The notes: generated from the letters alone by a model not told the origin. 27,900 nt of DNA from Patescibacteria group bacterium UBA3458 (GCA_002378745.1 DFRR01000005.1:1-27900), one strand, 5' to 3'. Numbered from the stretch's first letter, positions 1 to 7,912 are shown. Translations and numbers: made by a program.

Positions 1-156
1 AGTATGAAAATGGAAGTACTCTCGTGGTGACAAGCGCTCGGCTATCGCCTCGTCTTGTATACCGCCTCCGTCTTTCGCGACTTTGTTTTGTTGCGACGAA
101 GGAGCTAGAAAACAAGAAGTGCCCTTGTGGTGATTCCCGCAGATGCAAGAAACCCA
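1..156. other. No gene seen at the left edge
   Basis: I find no convincing coding region, RNA gene or strong regulatory hairpin in this stretch. The only pattern is an imperfect direct repeat of about 19 bases (around 13-31 and 116-134, sharing GAAGT and GTGGTGA). It may hold the 3' flank of a gene lying outside the window. Confidence 0.4.
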
Positions 157-180
157 AAAGCCACAACACTCATCGTGTTG
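157..180 (-). terminator. Possible terminator downstream of tRNA-Arg
   Basis: On the minus strand a 6-bp stem (CAACAC / GTGTTG, loop GATGA) lies 3' of tRNA-Arg and is followed shortly by a TTTT run at 160-157. The position fits an intrinsic terminator ending the tRNA transcript, but the stem is short. Confidence 0.4.
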
Positions 181-197
181 CGACTCTGGTTTTCTAG

Positions 198-269
198 TGC
201 CTCCGCCAGGAATCGAACCCAGAACTATCCCTTAGGACGGGACTGTTATATCCATTTAACTACAGAGGC
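198..269 (-). tRNA. tRNA-Arg (anticodon CCT)
   Basis: The minus strand folds into a full 72-nt cloverleaf: a 7-bp acceptor stem (GCCTCTG with CGGAGGC, one G-T pair), D stem GTTA/TAAC, anticodon stem GTCCC/GGGAT enclosing loop GTCCTAA, and a T arm with the TTCGATT loop. The loop centre gives anticodon CCT, reading AGG arginine codons. The discriminator base is A, and CCA is not encoded, so the 3' CCA must be added by a nucleotidyltransferase. It sits downstream of the glutaredoxin gene on the same strand, separated from it by a strong terminator hairpin, so it probably has its own promoter. Confidence 0.93.
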
Positions 270-285
270 AATGTGCATACTCTAT

Positions 286-316
286 CACAAAACCCGCTTT
301 TTGAGCGGGTTTTGTG
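286..316 (-). terminator. Strong hairpin terminator after glutaredoxin gene
   Basis: A 13-bp perfect inverted repeat (CACAAAACCCGCT / AGCGGGTTTTGTG) with a 5-nt loop lies 22 bp past the stop codon of the glutaredoxin gene. The 3' arm carries TTTT in either direction, so it may work on both strands. It separates the glutaredoxin gene from tRNA-Arg. Confidence 0.8.
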
Positions 317-337
317 CGTGTATCAAATGCGTGCAGA

Positions 338-577
338 CTACAAACCAAGCAAGCTTCGAATGCGGCCTTCGTCGAACCCGATAACCATCTCGTCATCGAT
401 GAGAATCACCGGAACTCCCATTTGTCCGCTGCGAGTGACCATCTCTCGTGCCTTTTCCTGGTCAGCTGCAACATCGTGCTCGGTGTACGCTACGTTATTT
501 TCGGTAAAAAACTCCTTTGCTTGCTGACAAAAATGACAGGTCGGAGTGCTGTAAATGACTACTGTTTTATCGCTCAT
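338..577 (-). CDS. Glutaredoxin-like thiol-disulfide oxidoreductase
   Basis: A 79-residue single-domain protein with the thioredoxin-fold signature of small glutaredoxins/NrdH-type redoxins: a beta strand TVVIYS, then the redox motif CHFC at residues 14-17, a GVPV cis-proline segment near residue 56, and a C-terminal GFDEGRIRSLL helix. It should reduce disulfides in the cytosol. Since a ribonucleotide reductase is encoded at 9125-11554, it is a candidate electron donor for that enzyme, but they are not adjacent and this is inference. The ATG lacks a Shine-Dalgarno sequence. A TATACT box (611-616, minus strand) would give a leader of about 27 nt. A strong terminator follows. The CHFC motif does not decide between glutaredoxin and NrdH. 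Confidence 0.9.
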   Translation of the reverse strand: MSDKTVVIYSTPTCHFCQQAKEFFTENNVAYTEHDVAADQEKAREMVTRSGQMGVPVILIDDEMVIGFDEGRIRSLLGL

Positions 578-610
578 AGAACGGACGTTTATATTTTGTA
601 ACCCCGTTAG

Positions 611-616
611 TATACC
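611..616 (-). promoter_or_regulatory. -10 box of glutaredoxin gene
   Basis: TATACT on the minus strand, about 34 bp upstream of the glutaredoxin ATG, matches the -10 boxes found before many genes in this window. Confidence 0.5.
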
Positions 617-644
617 ATGCGAGGCGACGTGTCTAAAATGATAA

Positions 645-683
645 AAGTGCCCCGGACACGTTTGTATTGTATCCGGGGCACTT
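645..683 (-). terminator. Intrinsic terminator of the 116-residue membrane protein gene
   Basis: A 12-bp perfect stem (AAGTGCCCCGGA / TCCGGGGCACTT) followed on the minus strand by TTTATCATTTT. It lies 7 bp past the stop codon of the gene at 690-1040. Confidence 0.85.
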
Positions 684-689
684 CCCCAT

Positions 690-1040
690 TCACTCTTCGC
701 CGATTGGTTTTTCGGCGCTGCCGTCGTCGACGACTGTGGTAGCAGGTTTGTTCTGCTGAGTACTGTGCATCAGCTCTTCTTCAGCATCTGCTACGCCAAC
801 GTCGATCCCGTCGACATATGCGGCCGTCAACAGTTCATTCACCGCGGACCAGATGGCAACGGTACAGATGCCGATGCAGAAGAGTGCGACCACGGCGTAG
901 GTCACGTAATCATTCTGCTCCATCTCGCCGATACCGTTGATCATGTGCCAGGTCGTAAGAGCAACGACCGGAGCACCGAGAATGAGCAAGGTAATCGCCC
1001 AACCGAATGCCTTCAGTACCGACATTCTCTTATAGCCCAT
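690..1040 (-). CDS. Hypothetical small membrane protein, two TM segments
   Basis: A 116-residue protein I do not recognise. It has two clear hydrophobic segments (about residues 11-32, FGWAITLLILGAPVVALT, and about 45-66, YVTYAVVALFCIGICTVAIW), followed by an acidic, low-complexity tail of about 45 residues rich in D, E, T and P. The likely topology is a membrane hairpin with a charged cytosolic or external tail. The ATG at 1040 is preceded by GAGGT about 8 bases upstream, a plausible ribosome-binding site, unlike most genes here. A second in-frame ATG lies at 1025. It has its own terminator, and a possible TATAAC -10 box lies about 50 bp upstream, so it looks monocistronic. Nothing in the sequence suggests a specific function. 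Confidence 0.75.
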   Translation of the reverse strand: MGYKRMSVLKAFGWAITLLILGAPVVALTTWHMINGIGEMEQNDYVTYAVVALFCIGICTVAIWSAVNELLTAAYVDGIDVGVADAEEELMHSTQQNKPATTVVDDGSAEKPIGEE

Positions 1041-1116
1041 TTTGTACCTCGTGAAATATGGGGTTTGAAGGTACGCTACAAATGAAGGTTATACATTGAA
1101 TATTATTGTTTGTCAA

Positions 1117-1503
1117 TTATTCGTTGTCGGACGTAAAGAATCCGATAATTCGTGCCCAAAGTGTGATCTCTTCGCTCTCGGGAGCAATTTCAGGCACAGG
1201 AGCATCGACAAGCACGATGAGTTGTTCCCCTTCACGCCCCACATCAAACTTTTCCCGGATTGCTTCTTCCATCCCACGGTCGGTCTTGAGTCGTTCTAAT
1301 TCGTCGGTGAGCATTGCTTCGTGCTCACGTAGCTCTCTGAGCTGTTCTTCGGCTTGTTCCCGGTTTTCCTTTGCGAAACTTGCCTTTCGATACACACTCC
1401 ACGTACCCTTTGCAAACAATACAAAAATGACAAGCAGTACGACCAGGCCAATCTTTCCATACAGTATCTTCCGTAACAGGTGTTTATCGCTCGGACGCAT
1501 CAT
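1117..1503 (-). CDS. FtsB/DivIC-like septum formation protein
   Basis: With the start at 1503 the product has 128 residues: a short basic N-terminus, one transmembrane helix (about residues 14-31, GKIGLVVLLVIFVLF), then a heptad-patterned coiled coil (about 40-85, with repeats such as EQAEEQLRELREHE), and a short C-terminal region with REKFDVGREGEQLIVL. This architecture and the 'EEAIREKF...GEQ' pattern are typical of FtsB/DivIC, bitopic division proteins that join FtsL and FtsQ at the septum. A longer frame from 1539 exists, but a TATACT box at 1510-1515 lies just before ATG 1503, which supports the shorter, leaderless start. It is divergent from the 37-residue gene at 1567. Confidence 0.82.
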   Translation of the reverse strand: MMRPSDKHLLRKILYGKIGLVVLLVIFVLFAKGTWSVYRKASFAKENREQAEEQLRELREHEAMLTDELERLKTDRGMEEAIREKFDVGREGEQLIVLVDAPVPEIAPESEEITLWARIIGFFTSDNE

Positions 1504-1509
1504 ACATAC

Positions 1510-1515
1510 AGTATA
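1510..1515 (-). promoter_or_regulatory. -10 box placing the FtsB-like start at 1503
   Basis: TATACT on the minus strand ends 6 nt before ATG 1503. Transcription would begin at or next to the start codon, giving a leaderless mRNA and excluding the longer frame. Confidence 0.6.
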
Positions 1516-1553
1516 ACGCACAAGGAGGCCCTGTAGCACCGGTAAAAATGGTA

Positions 1554-1559
1554 TATACT
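1554..1559 (+). promoter_or_regulatory. -10 box of the 37-residue membrane peptide gene
   Basis: TATACT on the plus strand ends 7 nt before the ATG at 1567. No Shine-Dalgarno sequence lies between, which again implies a leaderless transcript. Confidence 0.6.
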
Positions 1560-1566
1560 ATCAGCC

Positions 1567-1680
1567 ATGAGCTTCATGTTTAACGAAAAAGCCCGGAAGA
1601 CAGTCCGATGGATTTCGATTGTCATCGCAGTACTGATTATCATCAGTATGGTGGTTCTCTATATGCCGGGAGTGTTCTAG
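1567..1680 (+). CDS. Tiny single-pass membrane protein (37 aa)
   Basis: A 37-residue ORF: a short polar and basic N-terminus (NEKARKTVRW), then one hydrophobic helix (about residues 16-32, ISIVIAVLIIISMVVLY), ending in MPGVF. The positive charges before the helix predict an N-in topology. Support that it is real comes from a perfect TATACT box 7 nt upstream, a coherent membrane-protein composition, and its fit in the gap between the FtsB-like gene and lepA (it ends 6 bp before the lepA stop). I recall similar unnamed peptides from Parcubacteria with an FNEKARK start, but have not checked. The function is unknown. It is too short for most gene finders. Confidence 0.7.
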   Translation: MSFMFNEKARKTVRWISIVIAVLIIISMVVLYMPGVF

Positions 1681-1686
1681 TAGCGA

Positions 1687-3468
1687 CTAGTCACTACGCA
1701 TCACTTTCATAAATACCTCATGCGGGATGTGTACCTTCCCGCGTGCGAGTGCTTTCTTCTTACCCCGCTTCTGTTTCTCCAAAAGCTTCTTTTTGCGCGT
1801 AACGTCTCCACCGTATAAGTAACCAGTCACGTCCTTGCGCATCGCAGAGAGCTTCTCTCCTGCGATAATACGTCCCTGCGTCTTTGCTTGAATCTTCACT
1901 ACAAACAATTGCTTTGGGAGTAGATCCTTGAGTTTTGCAACCATTTCTCTCCCCTCCTCCTCTACACGTCGACGAGCAACAATACGACTAAACGCCGGGG
2001 CAAGCTCTTCGGCAATGAGAATGTCGAGGCGAGTGACGTCCGCATCGCGTTTGCCAATTTGTTCATATGAAAGCGAAGCAAAGCCCGAAGATACGTTTTT
2101 GAGCTTATCAAAGAAGTTGCGCATCATCTCACGCAACGGCATTTCTGCGAGCAATTGCGTTCTGCCGTCCGGCATTGTGTCAGTTGATGACACAACTGCT
2201 TCGTGGTCGTGTAGTAGTTGTATGATGCCGCCGAGATACTCGCCCGGAACCAGAATATTTGCCAATACCCATTCTTCACGAACACCAGCTGCCTCACCAT
2301 CATTCGGGAAACGATTTGGCGTGTACACGGTATCAATACTGCCGTCTTTGCGTATCACTTCATATACGGTCGTCGGGAGCGTCACGATCAATTCAAGGTC
2401 GAATTCTCGACGAAGACGCTCGGTGATAATCTCCATGTGGAGCATTCCGAGGAACCCACATCGAAATCCTCGTCCCATAATGCCGGACGACTCTTCTTCA
2501 TACGAAAGTGATGAGTCCATGAGACGAAGGCGTTCGAGCGATTGTCGGAGCAATGCGAGGTCGTCTTGACTCTCCGGATACACACTCGCCCAAATTACCG
2601 GACGCGGCTCCATATACCCCGAAAGTGGACTCGCCTGAGAACGCAGGTCGAGTACCGTGTCTCCGACACCTACAATACCCGGCTTTTTGATGCCGGTAAT
2701 AATATAGCCAATTTCGCCTGCACGTAGTGCACTCCGCTGCTCTTCATCGGGTGTAAGCACCCCTATCTCCAGAGCAGTAAATTGTTCACCGGCAGCTGCA
2801 AATTTGAGTTTCTCTCCTTTCTTAAGCGCTCCGTCAAAAATGCGGACGAACAACACGATACCGCGGTGATCTGAATACTGGAAATCAAAGATGAGCGCTC
2901 GCAGTGCATTGTCACCATCTCTTGGTGGTGGAACTGTCTGCACAATCGTATCAAGCAACTCAGGCACCCCCTCTCCCGTCTTTCCTGAACATGACAAAAT
3001 GGTGCTCTCGTCTATATCCAACAACAGTGCAAGCTCTGCTCGAATGTCATCTACGCGCGCCAATGGAGAGTCAACTTTTGAAAGCACCGGGATGACCACG
3101 AGGTTTTGCTCCCGTGCCAAGGTAAGTACTGACAACGTTTGCGCCTGTACGCCTTGCGTTGCATCAACAAGTAACACGACACCTTCAACGGCTTTTAGTG
3201 CACGCGACACTTCGTACGAGAAGTCGATGTGCCCCGGCGTATCAATAAGGTTGAGTACATAGTGCTCGCCTCCGGACGTCCACTGCATACGTACCGGCTG
3301 CATCTTGATGGTAATACCACGTTCACGCTCAAGATCCATCTTGTCGAGCACCTGGTCGCGCATTTTCCGCTCCGGCACGGTGCCGGTTACTTCAAGCATG
3401 CGGTCAGCCAACGTCGACTTTCCGTGGTCAATATGCGCGATAATACTAAAATTTCGAATCTGCTCCAT
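1687..3468 (-). CDS. lepA: Elongation factor 4 (LepA), ribosomal back-translocase GTPase
   Basis: A 593-residue translational GTPase very close to the usual LepA length. From the N-terminus: start MEQIRNFSIIAHIDHGKST with the G1 loop AHIDHGKS, switch motif RERGITI, G3 DTPGH, then domain II, the LepA signature region GFRCGFLGMLHMEI, and the LepA-specific C-terminal domain ending with basic KKKLLEKQKRGKKK and VHIPHEVFMKV. LepA binds ribosomes and acts in translation under stress and in initiation or assembly. The G4 motif reads SKVD rather than the canonical NKxD, an oddity in the base-recognition loop. The start at 3468 matches the family N-terminus; a longer frame from TTG 3495 runs through the apparent TATAGT promoter box at 3484-3489. 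Confidence 0.97.
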   Translation of the reverse strand: MEQIRNFSIIAHIDHGKSTLADRMLEVTGTVPERKMRDQVLDKMDLERERGITIKMQPVRMQWTSGGEHYVLNLIDTPGHIDFSYEVSRALKAVEGVVLLVDATQGVQAQTLSVLTLAREQNLVVIPVLSKVDSPLARVDDIRAELALLLDIDESTILSCSGKTGEGVPELLDTIVQTVPPPRDGDNALRALIFDFQYSDHRGIVLFVRIFDGALKKGEKLKFAAAGEQFTALEIGVLTPDEEQRSALRAGEIGYIITGIKKPGIVGVGDTVLDLRSQASPLSGYMEPRPVIWASVYPESQDDLALLRQSLERLRLMDSSLSYEEESSGIMGRGFRCGFLGMLHMEIITERLRREFDLELIVTLPTTVYEVIRKDGSIDTVYTPNRFPNDGEAAGVREEWVLANILVPGEYLGGIIQLLHDHEAVVSSTDTMPDGRTQLLAEMPLREMMRNFFDKLKNVSSGFASLSYEQIGKRDADVTRLDILIAEELAPAFSRIVARRRVEEEGREMVAKLKDLLPKQLFVVKIQAKTQGRIIAGEKLSAMRKDVTGYLYGGDVTRKKKLLEKQKRGKKKALARGKVHIPHEVFMKVMRSD

Positions 3469-3472
3469 ATTA

Positions 3473-3651
3473 GTTGATACACCACTATACAACAAGACAC
3501 CCTGCCTTCAAAAAGGGCGCATCGCTTGTCGTTCCCTCACAAAAATATTCACCATAGCGCCGCTACATCTCATATTTTTATTCAGTCCACAGCATCGCGC
3601 TGCATCCATTTTTGTTCAGCCTTTTGTCTCACTGTATAGTGGTGTATCAAC
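3473..3651. repeat. 19-bp perfect inverted repeat around the lepA promoter region
   Basis: GTTGATACACCACTATACA at 3473-3491 is repeated as its exact reverse complement at 3633-3651, with 141 bp between. Each copy contains a TATAGT -10-like box. The left copy points to lepA; the right copy points into the 3' end of murJ. The 179-bp unit fills nearly the whole murJ-lepA gap. It could be a miniature inverted-repeat element, a duplicated promoter, or a cruciform or attenuating structure. Confidence 0.75.
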
Positions 3652-3653
3652 GG

Positions 3654-5330
3654 TTACATATCTGTACCACGTTCCGTTCCTCCTGAAAAGATTGGTCGCC
3701 AGCGCCAAAACTTATGATGCACAGCCACAGAAACTTCATGTAACTCTTTGCTGCCAAGCATATAGAGCACGAGTACGCCGGCAGCAATACCAACCAGGCC
3801 GGCACACACACCGATTGCGAGCACCCCCGTGAACAGTTCAATATTGAAGACGTCATCAAACAACCGTAACGACTGGTGCGCAGCAAACCCTGCCACAACC
3901 GCTGCAGAGAAACTCTCAAAGAACGCTTTTCGAAGCCCATGCGTAATTGAACCAAAGTCTCGTTCAAAGAGGGCGATGAAAATAACGATGTTGAGTATCG
4001 AGAACAGTGCATACGAAAGTGGAAGCATGAGTACCTGTGTGCCCGGAATCCCCTCAACGCGGAATAAGTCTTCAATAAAGAACCGCCATGTTGCTGAGTA
4101 TTCAAACAGTTTCAGTAGTGCGTATGCACCTGCCACGATACCCGTGGCAGTAAATATATTAATGGCAAGTGGTTTCACTGTCTCTCCGGCAGCATAGTAG
4201 CCACGCACAAAGAGCAGTGATAGTGCCTGTGCGGTGAGTGAAATAATAAACAAGGCAAGCGCTGCTGCAGTGAGACGTGTGTCAGACCAATCAAACGCAC
4301 CACTGCCAAGTACCACACGAACGATGTACGCTCGTAACACCATTATCAGCACCATCAACGGAATCGACCAGAATATGATGTGTCGTGCCGCGGTTAGCAT
4401 CTGGTTTTGAAAATCGAGTTTTTCTCCACGGGCAAGAAAGCGCGCAAGTGTCGGAAACGCTGCTACCGAGTAGCTTGCACCAATGATTGAAAGTGGCGCT
4501 GACTGCAGATTAAACGCGAGCGAGAACACGGAAACCGCACCGACTCCTAACGCAGCGGACATCGCAACAAGTATGAACAGAGCGATTTGATTTGCGGTAA
4601 TTGAGAGGGTTCGGGGAATCGACACGGCGGTAATTCTCATGAATTCTTTGAGACGAAGTGTGATAGTTCTTGGTGCAAAATAACCCATTCGGACACTAAA
4701 CGGTACCTGTATGCCGAAGTGCAGTACTGCTCCGATAACAACACCGTACGCTATTCCTTGTAACCCAAATAATGGATACAGGAAGACGATTCCGAAGATA
4801 ATACCAAGGTTGTACAGTAACGGTGCAACAGCATAGATGATGTAGCGCCCGTGTACCTGTGTGATACTTGCGAGTATTCCAGAGAGTCCCAGCAAGATTG
4901 GTTGTATGAGAAGTATTCTGCTTACAGAAACAAGTAATTGCTCCTGTGTAAGTAATGTCGGGAAAAATAGTTCAACTAATCGTGGAAGTAGTAACCAGAT
5001 GATGGTTGTACTAACAAGCATCAAGACAGAGAATCCACCGATAATGTTACCGATGATAGCGTGTCTGTCTGAGTCACGCTCCGTTTGTGTGAGCAATGGG
5101 ACTAAAATGAAAACTGACACCAATGACGCAACTGACACGAAGATAACGTCAGGGATACGAAATGCAGCGTAATAGATATCGAGCGTCTGACTCGCACCAA
5201 AGGTTGATGCGAGGAGTCTGTCTCTAAATAGAGCAAGAAATGTTGAAAGGAGCGCAAATAAACCCAAAAGATACGCGGCTTCGTGAAGACCGCGTATCTC
5301 CCCTTCTACAAATCGAAAAATGCGTCGCAT
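3654..5330 (-). CDS. murJ: MurJ/MviN-type lipid II flippase
   Basis: A 558-residue, very hydrophobic protein with about 14 predicted transmembrane helices, the expected MurJ size and layout. The N-terminal part has the characteristic run LLGLFALLSTFLALFRDRLL followed by FGASQTLDIYYAAFRIPD, matching the MOP-superfamily MviN signature. Later loops contain the conserved GASYSVAAFPTLARF stretch. MurJ flips lipid-linked peptidoglycan precursor to the outer face of the membrane. The ATG at 5330 follows a small ORF (5349-5414) by 18 nt. The gene lies downstream of the O-antigen-ligase-like gene on the same strand, both dealing with undecaprenyl-linked envelope material. The gap of 128 bp contains its own apparent promoter. 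Confidence 0.94.
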   Translation of the reverse strand: MRRIFRFVEGEIRGLHEAAYLLGLFALLSTFLALFRDRLLASTFGASQTLDIYYAAFRIPDVIFVSVASLVSVFILVPLLTQTERDSDRHAIIGNIIGGFSVLMLVSTTIIWLLLPRLVELFFPTLLTQEQLLVSVSRILLIQPILLGLSGILASITQVHGRYIIYAVAPLLYNLGIIFGIVFLYPLFGLQGIAYGVVIGAVLHFGIQVPFSVRMGYFAPRTITLRLKEFMRITAVSIPRTLSITANQIALFILVAMSAALGVGAVSVFSLAFNLQSAPLSIIGASYSVAAFPTLARFLARGEKLDFQNQMLTAARHIIFWSIPLMVLIMVLRAYIVRVVLGSGAFDWSDTRLTAAALALFIISLTAQALSLLFVRGYYAAGETVKPLAINIFTATGIVAGAYALLKLFEYSATWRFFIEDLFRVEGIPGTQVLMLPLSYALFSILNIVIFIALFERDFGSITHGLRKAFFESFSAAVVAGFAAHQSLRLFDDVFNIELFTGVLAIGVCAGLVGIAAGVLVLYMLGSKELHEVSVAVHHKFWRWRPIFSGGTERGTDM

Positions 5331-5340
5331 AGCTAGTGCT

Positions 5341-5434
5341 GTTACAACTTAACGCGCCCCATCCTTCTTAAAAGAAAGGTGTATGGCGCTTGAGAGGGTC
5401 TTTTTGTTAGACATGCTGAAATATAAGTTGTAAC
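5341..5434. repeat. 11-bp inverted repeat in murJ 5' region
   Basis: GTTACAACTTA (5341-5351) and TAAGTTGTAAC (5424-5434) are exact reverse complements enclosing 72 bp. The pair frames a possible 21-codon ORF and a TATATT box just upstream of murJ, so it could be a regulatory stem in the murJ leader. Confidence 0.6.
5349..5414 (-). CDS. Possible 21-residue upstream peptide of murJ
   Basis: A short ORF starting MSNKKTLSS and ending KKDGAR, 18 nt upstream of the murJ ATG. A TATATT box (minus strand) ends 5 nt before its ATG, as for other leaderless starts in the window. It ends within one arm of the 11-bp inverted repeat. It may be a leader peptide or translational coupler for murJ. With only 21 codons, chance is a real alternative. 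Confidence 0.3.
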   Translation of the reverse strand: MSNKKTLSSAIHLSFKKDGAR

Positions 5435-5458
5435 GGTACACGCACACACTAGCACAAA

Positions 5459-7828
5459 CTACTGCTCTTCAGAAAGCGGCAGCTCTCCGGCACCTGCCTC
5501 TGCCTGCACTTCCTGTTCAAGAATTGCAGCTGCTGACCCACCATCTTTGAGCGACGCGACCACCGTCTGTATTTGTTCATTTTCCGGATTCAATAGAGCA
5601 ATTCGCTCAAAAGCAGCGAGCGTCGCTTCCATATTGCCAAGTTTTTCATGTGCAAGCCCGAGGAAGTACAGTGCGTTTGCGTAGTCGGCATTAATGGCTA
5701 TTGCGCGCTCAAGCACAGCAACTGCTCGATCATACGCTTCGTTGTTGTATTGCAAGACACCGAGCTGGAACAACAAGCCGGTATTTTGTGGATTAAGTAA
5801 TACTGCTGATTCAGTCGACGTAATTGCGGCAGATACATTGTTTTCGCTGATTGCTATTTGAGATAGCAAATAGTATGCATCGGTGTAGTTGCTTTTGAGT
5901 TTAAGTGCATCTTCGGCATACGCGCGTGCCGCGGTAAGGTCTTCTGTAGCGAATGCAAGTCGTGCAAGCCGCATAATAGCAAGCGGTGTATTTGGATTTC
6001 GCTGTTGTGCTTGCTCGTATGCTTGTTGTGCGCTCTCCATAGCACCATCGATTTCGAGGGATACGAGACTTGCGTATACGTCACCAAGTAACAACCAGTT
6101 TTGGTAGTCGGTGTCGTTCGCTGTCACGGCTGATTGTGCGGCAGCGACCACTCTACTGAGTGCTGCTTCAAGCTGCGTTTGTAGTTCTTGTGTGTTTTCG
6201 TTTTCTTCATTAAGCAGTGCTGAGAAACGTGCAAACTCAATATTGGTTTTCAACTGCGCCGCGCGAACATCACTGCCGAAGAGTGAAGCACTGTCTGTCA
6301 TGATACTCGCCCGTTCGAGGTCTCCCTCGTTTGCAACCGCTACCGCAAGTGACAAAATAACATTCGTGCGTAGACGCTCTGCTTGTACCACAATCGCGCC
6401 AACACTTACTACCATAAGCAGCACGATGGTGCCGGTAAGTACTAATCCGGAAGTATAGCTGTGCTGGGCACGAATTTCGCGTTGGGTAACCACTCCTGCA
6501 CTGTAGGCTACCGCAATAACAACACCAGTGAGCATAAATGCGTATGCAAGCATGACGATGTGCGGCACATAGACAACCGTAAGTACCCACAAGTACCCTG
6601 CGCCAAATAGTGAAGACGCGATAAGGTACATATGTGCCGGTGCCGTTGAACGCTTCGCTAACATTCGCGAACCAAGATACACAAACGCTCCGAAAAAGAG
6701 CAGCCAGAACACGCCAACCAGTATTCCTCCGGTAATGAATGCAGTTGGTACTAAACCAATACCAAAACTAAAGTCGGTACTCCAGAAGTTTGTTTCATTC
6801 ACGGAAATCGGCTTGTGGTCTATCCACGCTCGTTCGAATGCATTTGGTCCAACACCGAAGAGCAGGTGTTCCTGCAGTGCTCCGGCACCGATGTTCATAG
6901 TGCCCTCCCATGACGGGCGCACATCGACATATGCGATGTTAAATGTTTCCGAAATACGTTGCCCAAGCGCACTTCCGCTGGCGAGAAATATAATACTGAG
7001 CAAGATAACAAACGCGCTCGGGAGTAGACGCTGCCACGGAATGTGCATCTTGAATGTGCCATCGTTGGAATCGTATGAGGCGTCAGAAAAGATGTAGATC
7101 ATCAACATGAGCGTCGCAATAGCGAGCGTAATCCATACGGCGGTGAGATTTACAAGAACCAACAAGAATAGTGCGATGGCGAGCGTAATATACAACCCGG
7201 CACGAATGACACGCGCCGAGAATAGTGCGAGTCCGGAAAGTGCCATAATGACGACAAGCCCACTAAACACCGCCAGATCGTTCCAGCTTCCGAGCACAGT
7301 TGCGGTTGGATCAGATGAGAACAGTGTTGGGAGTACGACATCTGCTCCGATAGTAACGCGTGTAATCTGAAAAATCGCCAAGAGCGCAAACGCAGCCAAT
7401 GCCGCCTTTTGTAAACGTATGAAGTGTGCAACTTTCTTGGTGGTAAGTGCAACCACTGCTAACGCTGAGCCAAATACAAACATTGCAAGTGCCGTATCGC
7501 GTTCAAATCCAAATCCAATGAGAGACTGCAATACACTGCTTGATAGTATGGCAGAGACCAGGTACCCAACAACAAGCAATACGACTGTGCCGAGCACATG
7601 TGATGCTGGAAATTGAATTTTATGCTCTGCAAAACGCGCCGCTGTCCATACCAATAATGCCGCAAGCACTCCAAACGCCAAAATCGACATCTTTGCCATA
7701 GGCAGAGATACCCAGGATGCCGGGAAAACGGCGAGTGGTAGCAGAAATACTACCGCGACAATGATACTTCGTGCGACAGAATCGAGACGTGCTGAAAGTG
7801 TGTGGGTGCTTTCAATGTGTGTATCCAT
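5459..7828 (-). CDS. O-antigen ligase-like polytopic protein with C-terminal TPR repeats
   Basis: A 789-residue protein in two parts. Residues about 20-470 contain around 12 hydrophobic helices with a large loop carrying VGPNAFERAW, the pattern of the Wzy/WaaL O-antigen ligase superfamily, which joins undecaprenyl-linked glycans to an acceptor. Residues about 540-760 are TPR repeats (for example LLLGDVYASL, DAYYLLSQIAI, LLFQLGVLQY, NALYFLGLAHEKLG) ending with an Ala/Glu-rich tail. The fusion is common in Patescibacteria, where it may glycosylate surface proteins or S-layer (inference). A TATAAT box at 7859-7864 gives a leader of about 23-30 nt without a Shine-Dalgarno sequence. Whether it is a ligase or a polymerase cannot be decided here. 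Confidence 0.85.
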   Translation of the reverse strand: MDTHIESTHTLSARLDSVARSIIVAVVFLLPLAVFPASWVSLPMAKMSILAFGVLAALLVWTAARFAEHKIQFPASHVLGTVVLLVVGYLVSAILSSSVLQSLIGFGFERDTALAMFVFGSALAVVALTTKKVAHFIRLQKAALAAFALLAIFQITRVTIGADVVLPTLFSSDPTATVLGSWNDLAVFSGLVVIMALSGLALFSARVIRAGLYITLAIALFLLVLVNLTAVWITLAIATLMLMIYIFSDASYDSNDGTFKMHIPWQRLLPSAFVILLSIIFLASGSALGQRISETFNIAYVDVRPSWEGTMNIGAGALQEHLLFGVGPNAFERAWIDHKPISVNETNFWSTDFSFGIGLVPTAFITGGILVGVFWLLFFGAFVYLGSRMLAKRSTAPAHMYLIASSLFGAGYLWVLTVVYVPHIVMLAYAFMLTGVVIAVAYSAGVVTQREIRAQHSYTSGLVLTGTIVLLMVVSVGAIVVQAERLRTNVILSLAVAVANEGDLERASIMTDSASLFGSDVRAAQLKTNIEFARFSALLNEENENTQELQTQLEAALSRVVAAAQSAVTANDTDYQNWLLLGDVYASLVSLEIDGAMESAQQAYEQAQQRNPNTPLAIMRLARLAFATEDLTAARAYAEDALKLKSNYTDAYYLLSQIAISENNVSAAITSTESAVLLNPQNTGLLFQLGVLQYNNEAYDRAVAVLERAIAINADYANALYFLGLAHEKLGNMEATLAAFERIALLNPENEQIQTVVASLKDGGSAAAILEQEVQAEAGAGELPLSEEQ

Positions 7829-7858
7829 ACTAAAATGTGGCTTATAAAATATGTACCT

Positions 7859-7864
7859 ATTATA
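7859..7864 (-). promoter_or_regulatory. -10 box of the O-antigen ligase-like gene
   Basis: A consensus TATAAT on the minus strand about 30 bp upstream of the ATG at 7828. I see no good -35 hexamer at normal spacing. Confidence 0.55.
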
Positions 7865-7912
7865 GCAGTGTACTGGCTATTCTATATCCACAAGAATGCA
7901 TCTCTCTATGCC

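Noticed and set aside
1928..2569. Plus-strand open frame of 213 codons
   Set aside because: Lies wholly opposite lepA, whose protein is unmistakable. The translation is Ser/Arg-rich low-complexity without domains, typical of an antisense shadow.
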